Source: Halomonas sp. ALS9 (GTDB lineage: Bacteria > Pseudomonadota > Gammaproteobacteria > Pseudomonadales > Halomonadaceae). Taken from it: 64,000 nt of DNA. The notes beneath the pieces are model-generated. The model worked only from the letters and a program-made list of their open reading frames with translations. It did no database searches and was not told the DNA's origin. Below, one piece after another: positions 9,513 to 18,685 of the stretch; the first letter of the stretch is position 1, and every line of letters starts with the position of its first letter. The stretch covers positions 124,001 through 188,000 of the forward strand of contig NZ_LXRG01000054.1 in NCBI RefSeq assembly GCF_001651035.1, given 5' to 3'. Both the position numbers and the translations under genes were made by a program.

Positions 9513-10754
9513 TTAGAACCTATCAGCACGAAATGGTGCCATATCAATGGCGGTAGGCTGTCCTTCCATCATATCCGCCAACAGATGACCGGTTGCTGGC
9601 CCTAAGGTAAACCCCTGGTGGCCATGACCAAAGGCAAGCCATAGCCCGGGATGTCTTGGTGCAGGCCCAATCACCGGCTTCATATCGGGCAAGCAGGGCC
9701 GCGCGCCTTTCCAAGGAGCCTCATCACGGCGCTCGCCTAGCGGGAAAACACTGCGCGCGACTTTCTCTGCTGCGCCCAATTGATTAACGTCAGCAGGTGC
9801 ATCCAGGCGATCCAACTCGGCGCCGGTGGTCAAGCGAATGCCGGCGTTCATCGGCGCAAGCAGGTAACCCACCTCGGCATCCATGACCCAGAAATTCAGC
9901 TTTGCAGGCGCTTGGGGTGCGTAGTGCATGTGGTAGCCGCGCTTTACAAAAGTAGGGAAGTGATAGCCCAGCTCTTTTAGCCAACTTCCCGCCCAGGGCC
10001 CTAGCGCCACCACGACATCATCTACTTCTAAGCTTTCAGAGGCGGTATTAACCTGCCAGCGCTCACCTATTTGCTTAACTGATCGAATGTCCGCCTGCAA
10101 AATGCGTCCACCGTGGTTACTAAACGCCTCCGCGTAAGCCGCAACCAGCGCACCAGGATCAGCAACAGTCCATGGGTCAAGCCAGTGAATCGCACCGATA
10201 ATGGTGTCACTCAAAGAAGGTTCTTTCTCCTCAAGTGCCGCCCTATCTAGCTGCTCAAACTGCACGCCATAAAGGCGCCGCGCCTCTTCAGCCTCTTTTA
10301 TTCGCGCAGCCAGTTTTTCAGGGGTGCGGTAAAGCTCCAGCCACCCTTGCTTACGCACCAAGTGCTCAGCGCCTGCAGCATCAATCATCGGGCCGTGGGT
10401 TTTTAGCGAAAGCTGAATAAGTGAGGCGTATTCCGGAACAATTTTCTGGTAAGCCTTTGGCGCTGAGTTCATCCAGTAACGCAATAGCGGTGAGGCGGCG
10501 TTGACCATGCCTGCCGGACGGTAACGAATATCTACCCGACGGTTAGGTAAAACGCTAAGTAGCGTTTTGACATCGCGAGGAAAAGGGTAAGGCCTAACCG
10601 CTTCACGCTGAATTATTCCCGCATTGCCAAACGAGGTTTCACGACCAGGCTGAAGGCGATCCACAATAGTGACTTCATGCCCTCGCTGGCGCAGATGCCA
10701 GGCAATGCTGACACCCACCATGCCTGCTCCCAAAACTACCGTTTGACGCGCCAT
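9513..10754 (-). CDS. DadA-like FAD-dependent amino-acid dehydrogenase
   Basis: A 413-residue DAO-superfamily flavoprotein. The dinucleotide fold VVLGAGMVGVSIAWHL is at residues 6-21, GRETSFGNAGII is typical of the DadA group, and FGHGHQGFTLGPATG near the C-terminus closes the FAD site. Such enzymes oxidise D-amino acids or N-substituted glycines and pass electrons to the quinone pool at the inner membrane face. The substrate cannot be fixed from sequence: no alanine racemase neighbours it, and hydroxyproline or proline-betaine oxidases look similar. It is monocistronic, with the stop 16 bases from the YjfB promoter. Confidence 0.8.
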   Translation of the reverse strand: MARQTVVLGAGMVGVSIAWHLRQRGHEVTIVDRLQPGRETSFGNAGIIQREAVRPYPFPRDVKTLLSVLPNRRVDIRYRPAGMVNAASPLLRYWMNSAPKAYQKIVPEYASLIQLSLKTHGPMIDAAGAEHLVRKQGWLELYRTPEKLAARIKEAEEARRLYGVQFEQLDRAALEEKEPSLSDTIIGAIHWLDPWTVADPGALVAAYAEAFSNHGGRILQADIRSVKQIGERWQVNTASESLEVDDVVVALGPWAGSWLKELGYHFPTFVKRGYHMHYAPQAPAKLNFWVMDAEVGYLLAPMNAGIRLTTGAELDRLDAPADVNQLGAAEKVARSVFPLGERRDEAPWKGARPCLPDMKPVIGPAPRHPGLWLAFGHGHQGFTLGPATGHLLADMMEGQPTAIDMAPFRADRF

Positions 10755-11066
10755 TTTGATGCACTCCCTTTTACGGATTTAGAACCACAGTTGAAGATCA
10801 ATAACTATTTGAAAAATATCACCAATTCAGGCGTATTAATATAGTCGTAAACGCTATTTTTATGCCAATAAACAGCAATTAATACTGCCATAAACATTTA
10901 AAGCAATGACTTCACTATTAGCGGCATAACAATTGCTTAGTTTCTATTAGGAAACCTTGATGGCATTCAGTTAGCGCCGATGTAACGGTTTTTCTTCCTA
11001 CCGCGCAAAACCAACAAAGCACCAAAAAGAAGCGCACGTGCACCAAAAGTTGCTAAGGAAAACACC
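10755..11066. other. AT-rich divergent spacer, no gene seen
   Basis: This 312-base gap separates the minus-strand DadA-like gene from the plus-strand Amt-fusion gene. It must hold both promoters. TTGCTT and TATTAA spaced by 16 bases on the minus strand are a weak candidate for the oxidase. AAGGA at the right end is the ribosome site of the Amt fusion. I see no terminator, small gene or repeat in it. Confidence 0.5.
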
Positions 11067-13796
11067 ATGCCTGCCACGCTTGATTTGCATAGTTCGCTGC
11101 TCGATACGCTCTGGGTACTTTGGGCCGCTGCCCTAGTATTTGTGATGCAAGCTGGTTTTCTCTGCCTGGAAGCGGGCACTACGCGCACCAAGAACGCCAT
11201 CAACGTCGCTATGAAAAACGTAGCGGACTTTGCCATTGCCGTCAGTGTTTTTTGGTTAGTCGGTTTTGGCATTATGTTTGGCGACTCCCACCATGGCTTA
11301 ATCGGCACGACGCTATTGGGCTGGCAGTTAAACGCTTCTGGTAGCTGGGTAATTACCGTTTTTATTTTCCAGGCAATGTTTTGTGCTACCTCAGCTACCA
11401 TTGTGTCGGGCGCGGTGGCAGAACGCATGCCCTTTTTAGCCTACACCTGGACGGCCCTATGGATAGCCTTACTTATCTACCCAGTATTTGGCCACTGGGC
11501 ATGGGGCGGACTTTTGAGCGGCGCGAAGGGTTGGCTAGGGACGCTTGGGTTTGTCGACTTTGCGGGCTCTACGGTAGTGCATAGCGTTGGCGGCTGGGTA
11601 GCGCTGGCAGCGGTACTCTGCATTGGCCCACGCACTGGGCGCTTCACCCAGGGCAAACCACCCACCGCCTTTCCCTCTGGCAACCTTCCCCTCGCCATGC
11701 TGGGCGCGCTGTTTATGATTTTAGGCTGGTTTGGTTTTAACGGCGGCAGCACTCTGGCGGTTACCGAGCAAATACCCGGCATAATTGCCAATACTGTTCT
11801 GGGCGCCGTTGGCGGCATTCTTTCAGGCATGCTGATGGGGCTAAGAACGCGGCGCTACGCCGATGTGATGTACGCGATTAATGGCGCCATTGCGGGCTTG
11901 GTCGCTGTAACCGCCAGCGCTCACGTAATCTCTTTACCGGCGGCATTTGGGCTGGGTGCAGTCAGCGGCGTCCTGATGGTACTGACCAGCGAATGGCTGC
12001 TAAGCAAGCATATTGATGATGCCGTCAGTGCTATACCTGCGCACCTCGTCGCAGGCATATGGGGGACGCTCGCACTGCCCTGGGTGGCTGATTTAACGCT
12101 GCTGAATAGCGGTTTGTCTCGATCCGCACAGTTTGGCGTTCAATTAATGGGCGTTGTGGTATGCGGCATCTGGAGCTTTGGCAGCGCCTGGCTGCTGTTT
12201 CGTATCACCCGGCGCTTCTTACCCATTCGTGTCTCACCCGAGGCGGAAAAGATGGGCCTCAATCTCGCCGAGCATGGCGCCAATAATGAGCTGAACCAAC
12301 TGCTTGAGCATATGCGCCAACATGAACAGCAGGGCGATATGCGCCAGCGAATTGACGCCGACCCGTTTACCGAGGTAGGCGAAATAGCGGCGAGCTATAA
12401 TCGCGTCACCGCCGCCCTTGAACGCGCCGTTGGGCATACCCGTGTGATGCTGCGTAATCTGCGCGACGGCGTGATTACCTGGCAGGCAGACGGTACCCTG
12501 ACAAGCCTTAACCCTGGCGCGGAACAACTCTTTGAGGTAGAGGCCCTGGAGCTTATTGGCCAACCTGTTACGCGGCTATTACCGGACCGCTCTCTTACCC
12601 CTGGGGCGCGCCATGAAATTAAACGACGCACCTCTGATATGCAGGTGCGCTATTTGGAAATCCAGGTGAGCGAGGGAGCCAGCGGCTCCGCGTCAGAGCG
12701 CTCAGGAATGGTGCGCGACATTACCGAACGTAAGCAGCTCCAAGAGCAGTTAAACCGCGAACGCGACCTGGCCCGCACCACGCTGGCATCCATTGGTGAT
12801 GGCGTGATTACCTGCGACGCCAGTGGCAACGTGACATTTATAAATACAGAAGCGTCGCGCTTAACCGGATGGACACCCGACAATGCTATCGACAAACCCA
12901 TTTACAGGGTTTACCAGTTAATTGAGGAAGCCAGCGGTGAGCCGCTCGGCAATCCCGCTAGGCAAGTGCTCACCCAGCTAACCCCGGTACACTCCACCGA
13001 ACACTGCCTGCTAGTGAATCGTGATCACTCGCACACGCCCATCCAGCACAGCGCCTCACCGATACGCTCGCGCAGCGGCATTACCCTCGGCGCAGTGGTG
13101 GTTTTTCAGGATGTCAGCCTTACTCGCCAGCTCACTGAACAGCTTAGCTATCAGGTCAGCCACGATAACCTAACTGACCTACTCAATCGTCGCGCCTTCG
13201 AATCCGCGCTCACCGCGCTACTCAATCGCGACGATGGCCACCACGTGCTGTGCTACCTGGATCTCGATCAATTCAAAATCGTCAATGACACCTGCGGCCA
13301 TCTCGCAGGAGACGAGTTGTTGCGCCAAGTAGCATTAAAACTGAAAAGCCATGTGCGCAGCAGTGATATCGCCGCCCGGCTGGGTGGCGATGAATTCGCT
13401 TTGTTGCTACCTGATTGCGCCATCGAACATGCATTGGCGATTGCCGAAGCGCTACGTTGCGATATCGAACAGTACCGTTTTGCCTGGCAAGGGCACACCT
13501 TTGGTATCGGTGTGAGCATTGGCTTGGTTGAATTAAACGCGGCTCAGCCCATGCAGTTGAGCCAGGCACTTCACGCCTCCGATGCGGCGTGCTACGTCGC
13601 AAAAGAGGCCGGCCGCAATCGCATCCACTGCTACCAGCCTGACGATCATTCGTTATTGGAAAAGCACGGCGAGCTGCAGTGGGCACAGCGCCTGCAAAAT
13701 GGCTTGGACAACGACACCTTCCGCCTTTTCGCCCAACCCATTACCGCCGTTTGTGCCGACAAGCCTGGCTACCGCGAAATTCTGCTCCGCCTTTAA
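11067..13796 (+). CDS. Ammonium transporter-HAMP-PAS-PAS-GGDEF fusion, cut by TAA inside an EAL domain
   Basis: A 909-residue fusion. Residues about 1-395 form an Amt channel with the family residues STVVHSVGG and AIPAHLVAG carrying the twin pore histidines. A HAMP-like coil (EVGEIAASYNRVTAALERAV) and PAS domains near 455-520 and 570-690 follow. A diguanylate cyclase comes next, with GGDEF at 773-777 and an RSSD inhibitory site five residues before it. The chain then enters an EAL domain (REILLRL) and meets TAA at 13794-13796. The same frame stays open downstream to 14447, so the ancestral protein had about 1,126 residues. Amt-sensor fusions to diguanylate cyclases are known (for example Shewanella Sd-Amt1). 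The truncated product could still sense ammonium and make c-di-GMP. Confidence 0.88.
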   Translation: MPATLDLHSSLLDTLWVLWAAALVFVMQAGFLCLEAGTTRTKNAINVAMKNVADFAIAVSVFWLVGFGIMFGDSHHGLIGTTLLGWQLNASGSWVITVFIFQAMFCATSATIVSGAVAERMPFLAYTWTALWIALLIYPVFGHWAWGGLLSGAKGWLGTLGFVDFAGSTVVHSVGGWVALAAVLCIGPRTGRFTQGKPPTAFPSGNLPLAMLGALFMILGWFGFNGGSTLAVTEQIPGIIANTVLGAVGGILSGMLMGLRTRRYADVMYAINGAIAGLVAVTASAHVISLPAAFGLGAVSGVLMVLTSEWLLSKHIDDAVSAIPAHLVAGIWGTLALPWVADLTLLNSGLSRSAQFGVQLMGVVVCGIWSFGSAWLLFRITRRFLPIRVSPEAEKMGLNLAEHGANNELNQLLEHMRQHEQQGDMRQRIDADPFTEVGEIAASYNRVTAALERAVGHTRVMLRNLRDGVITWQADGTLTSLNPGAEQLFEVEALELIGQPVTRLLPDRSLTPGARHEIKRRTSDMQVRYLEIQVSEGASGSASERSGMVRDITERKQLQEQLNRERDLARTTLASIGDGVITCDASGNVTFINTEASRLTGWTPDNAIDKPIYRVYQLIEEASGEPLGNPARQVLTQLTPVHSTEHCLLVNRDHSHTPIQHSASPIRSRSGITLGAVVVFQDVSLTRQLTEQLSYQVSHDNLTDLLNRRAFESALTALLNRDDGHHVLCYLDLDQFKIVNDTCGHLAGDELLRQVALKLKSHVRSSDIAARLGGDEFALLLPDCAIEHALAIAEALRCDIEQYRFAWQGHTFGIGVSIGLVELNAAQPMQLSQALHASDAACYVAKEAGRNRIHCYQPDDHSLLEKHGELQWAQRLQNGLDNDTFRLFAQPITAVCADKPGYREILLRL

Positions 13797-14447
13797 GAGC
13801 AGGGAGAGATCATCGCACCGGGTAGCTTTCTACCCGCCGCTGAGCGTTATCACTTTATGGTACGCATTGACCGCTGGGTCATTCGTAACACCCTGGCCTG
13901 GCTAGGGGATCAAAACCGCCATGCTACCCTACCGTCACATAGCCTATGGGGGATCAATCTTTCCGGCGATTCGCTATCCGATGCTGATTTTTGCCAGGAT
14001 CTTATTACCCAAGTCGCCAAGGCAGGGCTACCCCATGGCACGCTATGTTTTGAAATTACCGAAAGCACTGCCATTGCCCAACTCTCAAGTGTTAGCGAAT
14101 TAATCGTTACCTTGAAAGAGTACGGCTGCCGCTTTGCACTGGATGACTTTGGCACCGGCCTCTCCTCATTTAGCTACCTAAAGCAGTTGCCCGTCGATTA
14201 TCTAAAAATTGACGGGAGCTTTATCCGCAATGTGCATCAGGATCCGATTGACCGGGCGATGGTAGAGGCGATCCATGCCGTCGGCAAGGCACTGGCAATT
14301 AAAACAATCGCTGAATTTGTGGAGACTCAAGCAACGCTGTGCACGCTGCGCCAAATGGGTATTGACTACGCACAGGGGGATTTACTGGGCAGACCTGAGC
14401 CACTCACCCAGATGGCGAACCACCGCATTAAGGTGATGCCACGCTAG
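13797..14447 (+). pseudogene. Severed EAL phosphodiesterase domain of the Amt fusion
   Basis: This stretch continues in frame immediately after the TAA at 13794-13796. It begins EQGEIIAPGSFLPAAERY and carries the rest of an EAL c-di-GMP phosphodiesterase domain: WGINLSGDSL, FEITEST, FALDDFGTGLSSFSYL, DYLKIDGSFI and KTIAEFVET. All metal and catalytic motifs except the EAL glutamate itself, which lies before the stop, are intact. No frameshift is present, so decay is very recent, or the stop is read through or is a sequence error. An internal ATG at 13857 could start a 196-residue fragment, but it would lack the first strand and the EAL glutamate and have no obvious ribosome site. Confidence 0.8.
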
Positions 14448-14487
14448 CGGCAAGGGAATCTGAGGGAAATCTAAATGCCAGAAAAGC

Positions 14488-14505
14488 AAAAAACCCAACA
14501 TGGGC
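14488..14505 (-). terminator. Terminator of the tRNA cluster
   Basis: On the minus strand the hairpin CCCA-TGT-TGGG is followed at once by TTTTTT. It is placed about 100 bases after the last tRNA-His gene. The stem is short but the T run is clean. Confidence 0.6.
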
Positions 14506-14511
14506 ATAATT

Positions 14512-14560
14512 TCTAACAAATATAGAATGTCTAACAGATATAGTGCCTCTAACAAAGGCC
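14512..14560. repeat. Three tandem copies of an 18-bp unit
   Basis: TCTAACAAATATAGAATG, TCTAACAGATATAGTGCC and a shorter third TCTAACAAAGGCC follow each other with an exact 18-base period. They lie between the tRNA terminator and the last tRNA. No coding or regulatory role is evident. Confidence 0.75.
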
Positions 14561-14609
14561 TAGTCACTACAATCGCTAAGGGAAGTATTGAGGAGATATG
14601 CTGGGGTAA

Positions 14610-14685
14610 TGGGGTGGATGATGGGACTTGAACCCACGACCACCGGAGTCACAATCCGGGGCTCTACCACTGAGCTACACCCACC
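14610..14685 (-). tRNA. tRNA-His (GTG), copy 2
   Basis: Cloverleaf on the minus strand with anticodon GTG in GGATTGTGACTCC, D arm GCTCAGTGGTAGAGC, T arm GTGGGTTCAAGTCCCAT, and encoded CCA at 14612-14610. The extra 5' G (14685) opposite C73, the identity mark of tRNA-His, is encoded. It is last of a four-gene cluster. Confidence 0.95.
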
Positions 14686-14736
14686 ACAACCTAAAACTGG
14701 AAACGCAGCTATTGTCACTTACGCAAACATTGTCAC

Positions 14737-14812
14737 TGGGGTGGATGATGGGATTTGAACCCACGACCACCGGAGTCACAATCCGGGGCTCTACCCCTGA
14801 GCTACACCCACC
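14737..14812 (-). tRNA. tRNA-His (GTG), copy 1
   Basis: Near-identical to the downstream copy: same anticodon stem, acceptor stem and encoded CCA (14739-14737). It differs by one base in the D loop (CAGGGGT against CAGTGGT) and one in the T loop. The two copies are a tandem duplication separated by about 50 bases. Confidence 0.95.
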
Positions 14813-14888
14813 AAAGACAATCATACGTAGAAACAAACAGTGCTTGCTTTAAGATAGGATTCTGACAGGTTGGTACCACTGAAGTAGG

Positions 14889-14965
14889 TGGCACGCCCAG
14901 CAGGAATCGAACCCGCAACCTACGGCTTAGAAGGCCGTTGCTCTATCCGGTTGAGCTATGGGCGC
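14889..14965 (-). tRNA. tRNA-Arg (TCT)
   Basis: Minus-strand cloverleaf with anticodon TCT inside CGGCCTTCTAAGCCG, D arm GCTCAACCGGATAGAGC, T arm GCGGGTTCGATTCCTGC and encoded CCA. It reads the rare AGA/AGG codons. The acceptor stem has a G1-T72 wobble. Confidence 0.95.
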
Positions 14966-15055
14966 ACATTTAGCATTCATAAAACGAATACCGATGAGCA
15001 CTAGACCACAACTGCAGCTTGGAAAAGCAAACTACTACCTTTCATGCTAAGTGAA

Positions 15056-15132
15056 TGGTCGGGATGGAGGGATTCGAACCCCCGACATCCTGCTCCCAAA
15101 GCAGGCGCGCTACCAGACTGCGCTACATCCCG
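15056..15132 (-). tRNA. tRNA-Pro (TGG)
   Basis: Minus-strand cloverleaf CGGGATG...CATCCCG with anticodon TGG in CTGCTTTGGGAGCAG, T arm GGGGGTTCGAATCCCTC and encoded CCA. It is the first gene of the cluster, so transcription order is Pro-Arg-His-His. Confidence 0.95.
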
Positions 15133-15340
15133 ATTTTCATCACCTTAGACGCTACCGTGCTGCCCGTCTCAAGCGAGGCATATATTACTATTTTTAATTT
15201 TAAAGTCAACCATTAAAGTGATTGTTAGTGAAGGCGCTTTGCCTGGATGCCCCAGCGTGCGAAAATTACTGCCGTTAAACGCTGCTGCGTGAGCGCTTCA
15301 ACGTCTAGGCCATTTTTAACATCCACAGGGATTCCATTAC

Positions 15341-16210
15341 ATGACCGCCCAACTAATCGATGGCAAAGCCATCGCTGCTACTGTCCGCCAAAAGGTTGCC
15401 GAAAAAATTGCGACACGCCGTCAAGCAGGCGGACGAGCACCGGGACTAGCCGTGGTTGTGGTCGGAGACGATCCCGCCTCTCAAGTGTATGTCAGTAATA
15501 AGCACCGCGCCTGTGAACAAGCAGGGATTCTTTCCTTCCAGCACGCTCTGCCTGCCACGACCTCTCAGCATGAGCTGGAAGCCCTGGTTGACCAGCTCAA
15601 CAACGACCCCGCAGTTGATGGCATTTTGGTTCAACTGCCGCTGCCTAAGCATCTGGATGCTGAGCCTATTTTAGAGCGTATTCGTCCAGATAAAGATGTC
15701 GATGGCTTTCACCCCTACAACATTGGTCGCTTAGCGCAGCGAATGCCCGCTCTGCGCCCTTGCACGCCAAAAGGCATCATGACCCTCTTCGCGCAAAGCG
15801 ATATTGCACTACGCGGCTTAGATGCCACCGTCGTGGGCGCTTCTAACATTGTTGGCCGCCCCATGGCGCTGGAACTGATGTTAGCGGGCTGTACCACTAC
15901 CGTATGCCACCGTTTTACCCGAAATCTTGAAGATCACGTTAGCCGTGCCGATATCTTGATCGTGGCTGTCGGTAAGCCGGGCATCGTTAAAAGTGAGTGG
16001 GTTAAGCCGGGCGCCATTGTTATCGACGTGGGGATTAACCGCCAAGAAGATGGCACGTTAAAAGGCGATCTTGATTTTGCTGCTGCGGCCGAACGCGCTA
16101 GCTTTATTACCCCCGTACCCGGCGGCGTTGGGCCGATGACCGTCGCAACACTGCTGGAAAATACGTTGGAAGCCGCAGAGCAACACGACTTAGCACCCAA
16201 TCACGCCTGA
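15341..16210 (+). CDS. folD: Methylenetetrahydrofolate dehydrogenase/cyclohydrolase
   Basis: A 289-residue bifunctional FolD that interconverts 5,10-methylene-, methenyl- and 10-formyl-tetrahydrofolate in the cytosol. [13 protein letters not shown] contains the catalytic Tyr/Lys pair. [11 protein letters not shown] and [15 protein letters not shown] form the folate side. [14 protein letters not shown] is the NADP fold and [18 protein letters not shown] the C-terminal signature. Length matches E. coli FolD. It lies 37 bases upstream of mtnN in the same direction, so the two probably form a small operon in one-carbon/SAM recycling. Confidence 0.96.
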   Translation: MTAQLIDGKAIAATVRQKVAEKIATRRQAGGRAPGLAVVVVGDDPASQVYVSNKHRACEQAGILSFQHALPATTSQHELEALVDQLNNDPAVDGILVQLPLPKHLDAEPILERIRPDKDVDGFHPYNIGRLAQRMPALRPCTPKGIMTLFAQSDIALRGLDATVVGASNIVGRPMALELMLAGCTTTVCHRFTRNLEDHVSRADILIVAVGKPGIVKSEWVKPGAIVIDVGINRQEDGTLKGDLDFAAAAERASFITPVPGGVGPMTVATLLENTLEAAEQHDLAPNHA

Positions 16211-16247
16211 GTTAATCATCACCCTTTTTATTTAGGAGCATGGCGCA

Positions 16248-16955
16248 GTGAAGCGTATTGGTATTATTGGCGCAATGGCGCAGGAAGTGAGCACCTTGGT
16301 GGACCAGCTGGATAACCCGCAGCGCTATGAACATGCGGGTTTTGTATTCCATACTGGCACGCGCTACGGCCTTGAGGTCATTGTGCTGCAGTCAGGGATT
16401 GGTAAAGTCAATGCCGCAGTGGGCACAGCTATTCTTTTAGAGCGCCATCAGCCCGACGCCATTATCAACACCGGTTCTGCCGGAGGCTTTGCCGCTGATT
16501 TAAACATTGGCGATGTGATTATTTCAGACGAAGTGCGTCACCACGACGTTGACGCCGTGGTGTTTGGTTATGAAATAGGCCAAGTGCCAGGGATGCCAGC
16601 CGCCTACTTAGCCGACACAGGACTGCGAGAAGTCGCGCGTAAGGCCATCGCCTCGTTAGGTGAAGTCCAAGTCCGCGAAGGCTTGATCGCCACTGGTGAC
16701 GCCTTTATGGCCGATCCAGCCCGGGTAGACGCAACCCGCGCTCAGTTCCCCAGCATGCTTGCCGTAGAGATGGAGGGCGCCGCCATTGCCCAAACGTGCC
16801 ATCTCTATAATTGCCCTTTTGTGGTGATCCGCGCTCTTTCGGATATTCCCGGCAGTGGCGACAACCACCTCTCCTTCGATGAGTTTCTGGAAGTGGCCGC
16901 CGACCACTCATCGCGCATGGTTGATCAAATGCTTAAGCAGCTTGGCAATGCCTAA
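16248..16955 (+). CDS. mtnN: 5'-methylthioadenosine/S-adenosylhomocysteine nucleosidase
   Basis: A 235-residue MTA/SAH nucleosidase that cleaves adenine from methylthioadenosine and S-adenosylhomocysteine, relieving product inhibition of methyltransferases. Visible family motifs are IGIIGAMAQEVSTL, NTGSAGGFA, the MEGAAIAQ glutamate and the catalytic-Asp motif RALSDIPG. The start is GTG at 16248, supported by TAGGAG nine bases upstream. The nearer ATG at 16239 gives only four codons. It is co-directional with folD. The gene converges on pyrC across a GC-rich hairpin (GCCGTCG/CGACGGC) lacking a T tract. Confidence 0.95.
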   Translation: MKRIGIIGAMAQEVSTLVDQLDNPQRYEHAGFVFHTGTRYGLEVIVLQSGIGKVNAAVGTAILLERHQPDAIINTGSAGGFAADLNIGDVIISDEVRHHDVDAVVFGYEIGQVPGMPAAYLADTGLREVARKAIASLGEVQVREGLIATGDAFMADPARVDATRAQFPSMLAVEMEGAAIAQTCHLYNCPFVVIRALSDIPGSGDNHLSFDEFLEVAADHSSRMVDQMLKQLGNA

Positions 16956-17016
16956 CGGGGCTTGCTAGATACTTGAAGCCGTCGGCGGTAAAGCCGTCGA
17001 CGGCACTCGTTACCCG

Positions 17017-18054
17017 CTAAGATCTAATCGCCCAGCTAAGCGTCTCCCCCGCCAGCAGCGGGATGATTTGCTCCCCTTGGGCGTAAGGATAACTCTCCGG
17101 CAACGTCCAATTCCGTCGCTCAAGCGTAATGGTGTCAGAGTTAGGTGAGAGCCCATAAAAACGCGGCCCATTAAGGCTGGCGAAGGCTTCCAACTTGTCC
17201 AATGCATCCATTTCATCGAAGGCGGTGGCGTAAAGCTCAATGGCCGCAGGGGCAGTATAGGCACCGGCACAACCGCAGCTTGATTCTTTAGCCCCCTGGG
17301 AGTGAGGTGCACTATCGGTGCCCAAAAAGAACTTATGGCTGCCACTGGTGGCTGCTTTCAGCAGCGCCTGGCGATGCTGTTCACGCTTCAGGATCGGCAG
17401 GCAGTAGTAGTGAGGACGAATCCCCCCCACCAGCATTTTATTGCGGTTAAACAGCAGGTGATGAACGGTAATGGTAGCCACCACATTATCCGGCGCTTGA
17501 GCAACAAATTCAGCGGCCTGCTGGGTAGTGATATGCTCACACACTACTTTCAGCGTTGGGTGGCGTTCCAGCAGTGGCTTCATCACGGTGTCAATAAACA
17601 CCGCTTCGCGATCAAAAATATCGATATCTGCATGGGTGACTTCACCGTGCACCAGAAGGGGCATGCCCACTTTGGCCATCATCTCAATCGTTGCATCACA
17701 GCGGGCCAAGTCAGTCACCCCTGAGTCGGAGTTAGTCGTGGCGCCCGCAGGATAAAGCTTCACCGCTTTGACAATGCCACTTTGCGCCGCGCGCTCGATC
17801 TCTTCAGGCGGCGTTGTATCGGTGAGATACAACACCATTAAAGGTTCAAAAGCGCTGCCCTCAGGCAAGGCATCAAAAATACGCTGACGGTATTCAAGCG
17901 CCTGGGCCGTGGTGGTAACCGGCGGGGTGAGATTAGGCATAATGATCGCCCGTCCCATTTGCGCTGCGGTATGGCCTACTACTGCTTTTAGCGCCTCATC
18001 GTCGCGCAAGTGAAGGTGCCAATCGTCGGGGCGGGTCAGTGTCACAGTATCCAC
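17017..18054 (-). CDS. pyrC: Dihydroorotase (class II, PyrC)
   Basis: Cyclises N-carbamoyl-aspartate to dihydroorotate in pyrimidine synthesis. I place the start at GTG 18054: AGGA lies eight bases upstream and the resulting 345 residues align with E. coli PyrC. A longer frame to ATG 18150 adds 32 residues unlike the family. Zinc-site motifs are [12 protein letters not shown], the carboxylated lysine in [15 protein letters not shown] and [13 protein letters not shown]. It is monocistronic, with the promoter presumably in 18055-18255. Confidence 0.93.
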   Translation of the reverse strand: MDTVTLTRPDDWHLHLRDDEALKAVVGHTAAQMGRAIIMPNLTPPVTTTAQALEYRQRIFDALPEGSAFEPLMVLYLTDTTPPEEIERAAQSGIVKAVKLYPAGATTNSDSGVTDLARCDATIEMMAKVGMPLLVHGEVTHADIDIFDREAVFIDTVMKPLLERHPTLKVVCEHITTQQAAEFVAQAPDNVVATITVHHLLFNRNKMLVGGIRPHYYCLPILKREQHRQALLKAATSGSHKFFLGTDSAPHSQGAKESSCGCAGAYTAPAAIELYATAFDEMDALDKLEAFASLNGPRFYGLSPNSDTITLERRNWTLPESYPYAQGEQIIPLLAGETLSWAIRS

Positions 18055-18261
18055 GGCAAGTCCTGTAGTGGTGTTAAGACGGATATAATGCAGTGTGTAC
18101 AGTATACGCAATTGCGCGATGGTATAAATCCGCACCTCAAGCGCCCACACCCTCGTCCAAGTGTCGTATCATGGCGCTGCTTTTTTAAGATCCAGCTCTA
18201 AGAGTCAGTTTTTTACAGTCGTTTATAACAGTTATTTTTAACGCTAAGGATTCGGTTGTTT

Positions 18262-18678
18262 ATGCAGAACGTGCGGCGCTATGCGGATATTATTGCCAGC
18301 CTGGAAGGGTTGATGTGGCTAAGCCTCGCTTGGTCGATTTCACTCTCTGTTCACATCGGCAGCACAGAACCCACTCTCGCCAGCTTATTAGTCATTGGCG
18401 CTGTGGTGGTTTTCTGCTGGGCTCATCGGCCCTTACGTTATTTGTTGCGCCGCTACCATATCCGCAAACGACGCACCGATATGTGGATCCATACCTTGGC
18501 GCTGCCGCTACTGTTGGCAATGTTCTTCCATATTATGCTGGAAGCTTTAGTGGGCAGCGCATGGCTTCCGCCTAAAATACTGCTGTTCAATATATTGGCA
18601 TCTGCAGGCTGGACAACCTACGTCATGACCCTATTGATTAAATTTGTCATTCATGGCTTTAAAGCCAAGACTAAGTAA
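18262..18678 (+). CDS. Four-helix inner-membrane protein upstream of the RegB-like kinase
   Basis: About 138 residues with four predicted membrane segments (around LMWLSLAWSISLSV, LLVIGAVVVFCWA, LALPLLLAMFFHIMLEAL and LLFNILASAGWTTYVMTLLI) and a very basic middle loop LRRYHIRKRRTD. I do not recognise the family. The ATG at 18262 is 11 bases after AAGGA. A TTG at 18256 is five bases after it and would add two residues. The stop is 8 bases before the ATG I use for the kinase, so the two are likely co-transcribed and it may belong with redox signalling. Confidence 0.65.
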   Translation: MQNVRRYADIIASLEGLMWLSLAWSISLSVHIGSTEPTLASLLVIGAVVVFCWAHRPLRYLLRRYHIRKRRTDMWIHTLALPLLLAMFFHIMLEALVGSAWLPPKILLFNILASAGWTTYVMTLLIKFVIHGFKAKTK

Positions 18679-18685
18679 GACCAAC

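Noticed and set aside
10930..10985. Sigma-54 promoter (TGGCATTCAGTTAGC) before the Amt fusion
   Set aside because: The -12 element is TTAGC, not TTGC, and the TGGCA to -12 spacing is off. No enhancer site was seen.
14628..14852. 74-codon plus-strand frame across the tRNA-His genes
   Set aside because: It is simply antisense translation of two tRNA genes, a common false protein (containing MGFEPTTTGVT-type text).
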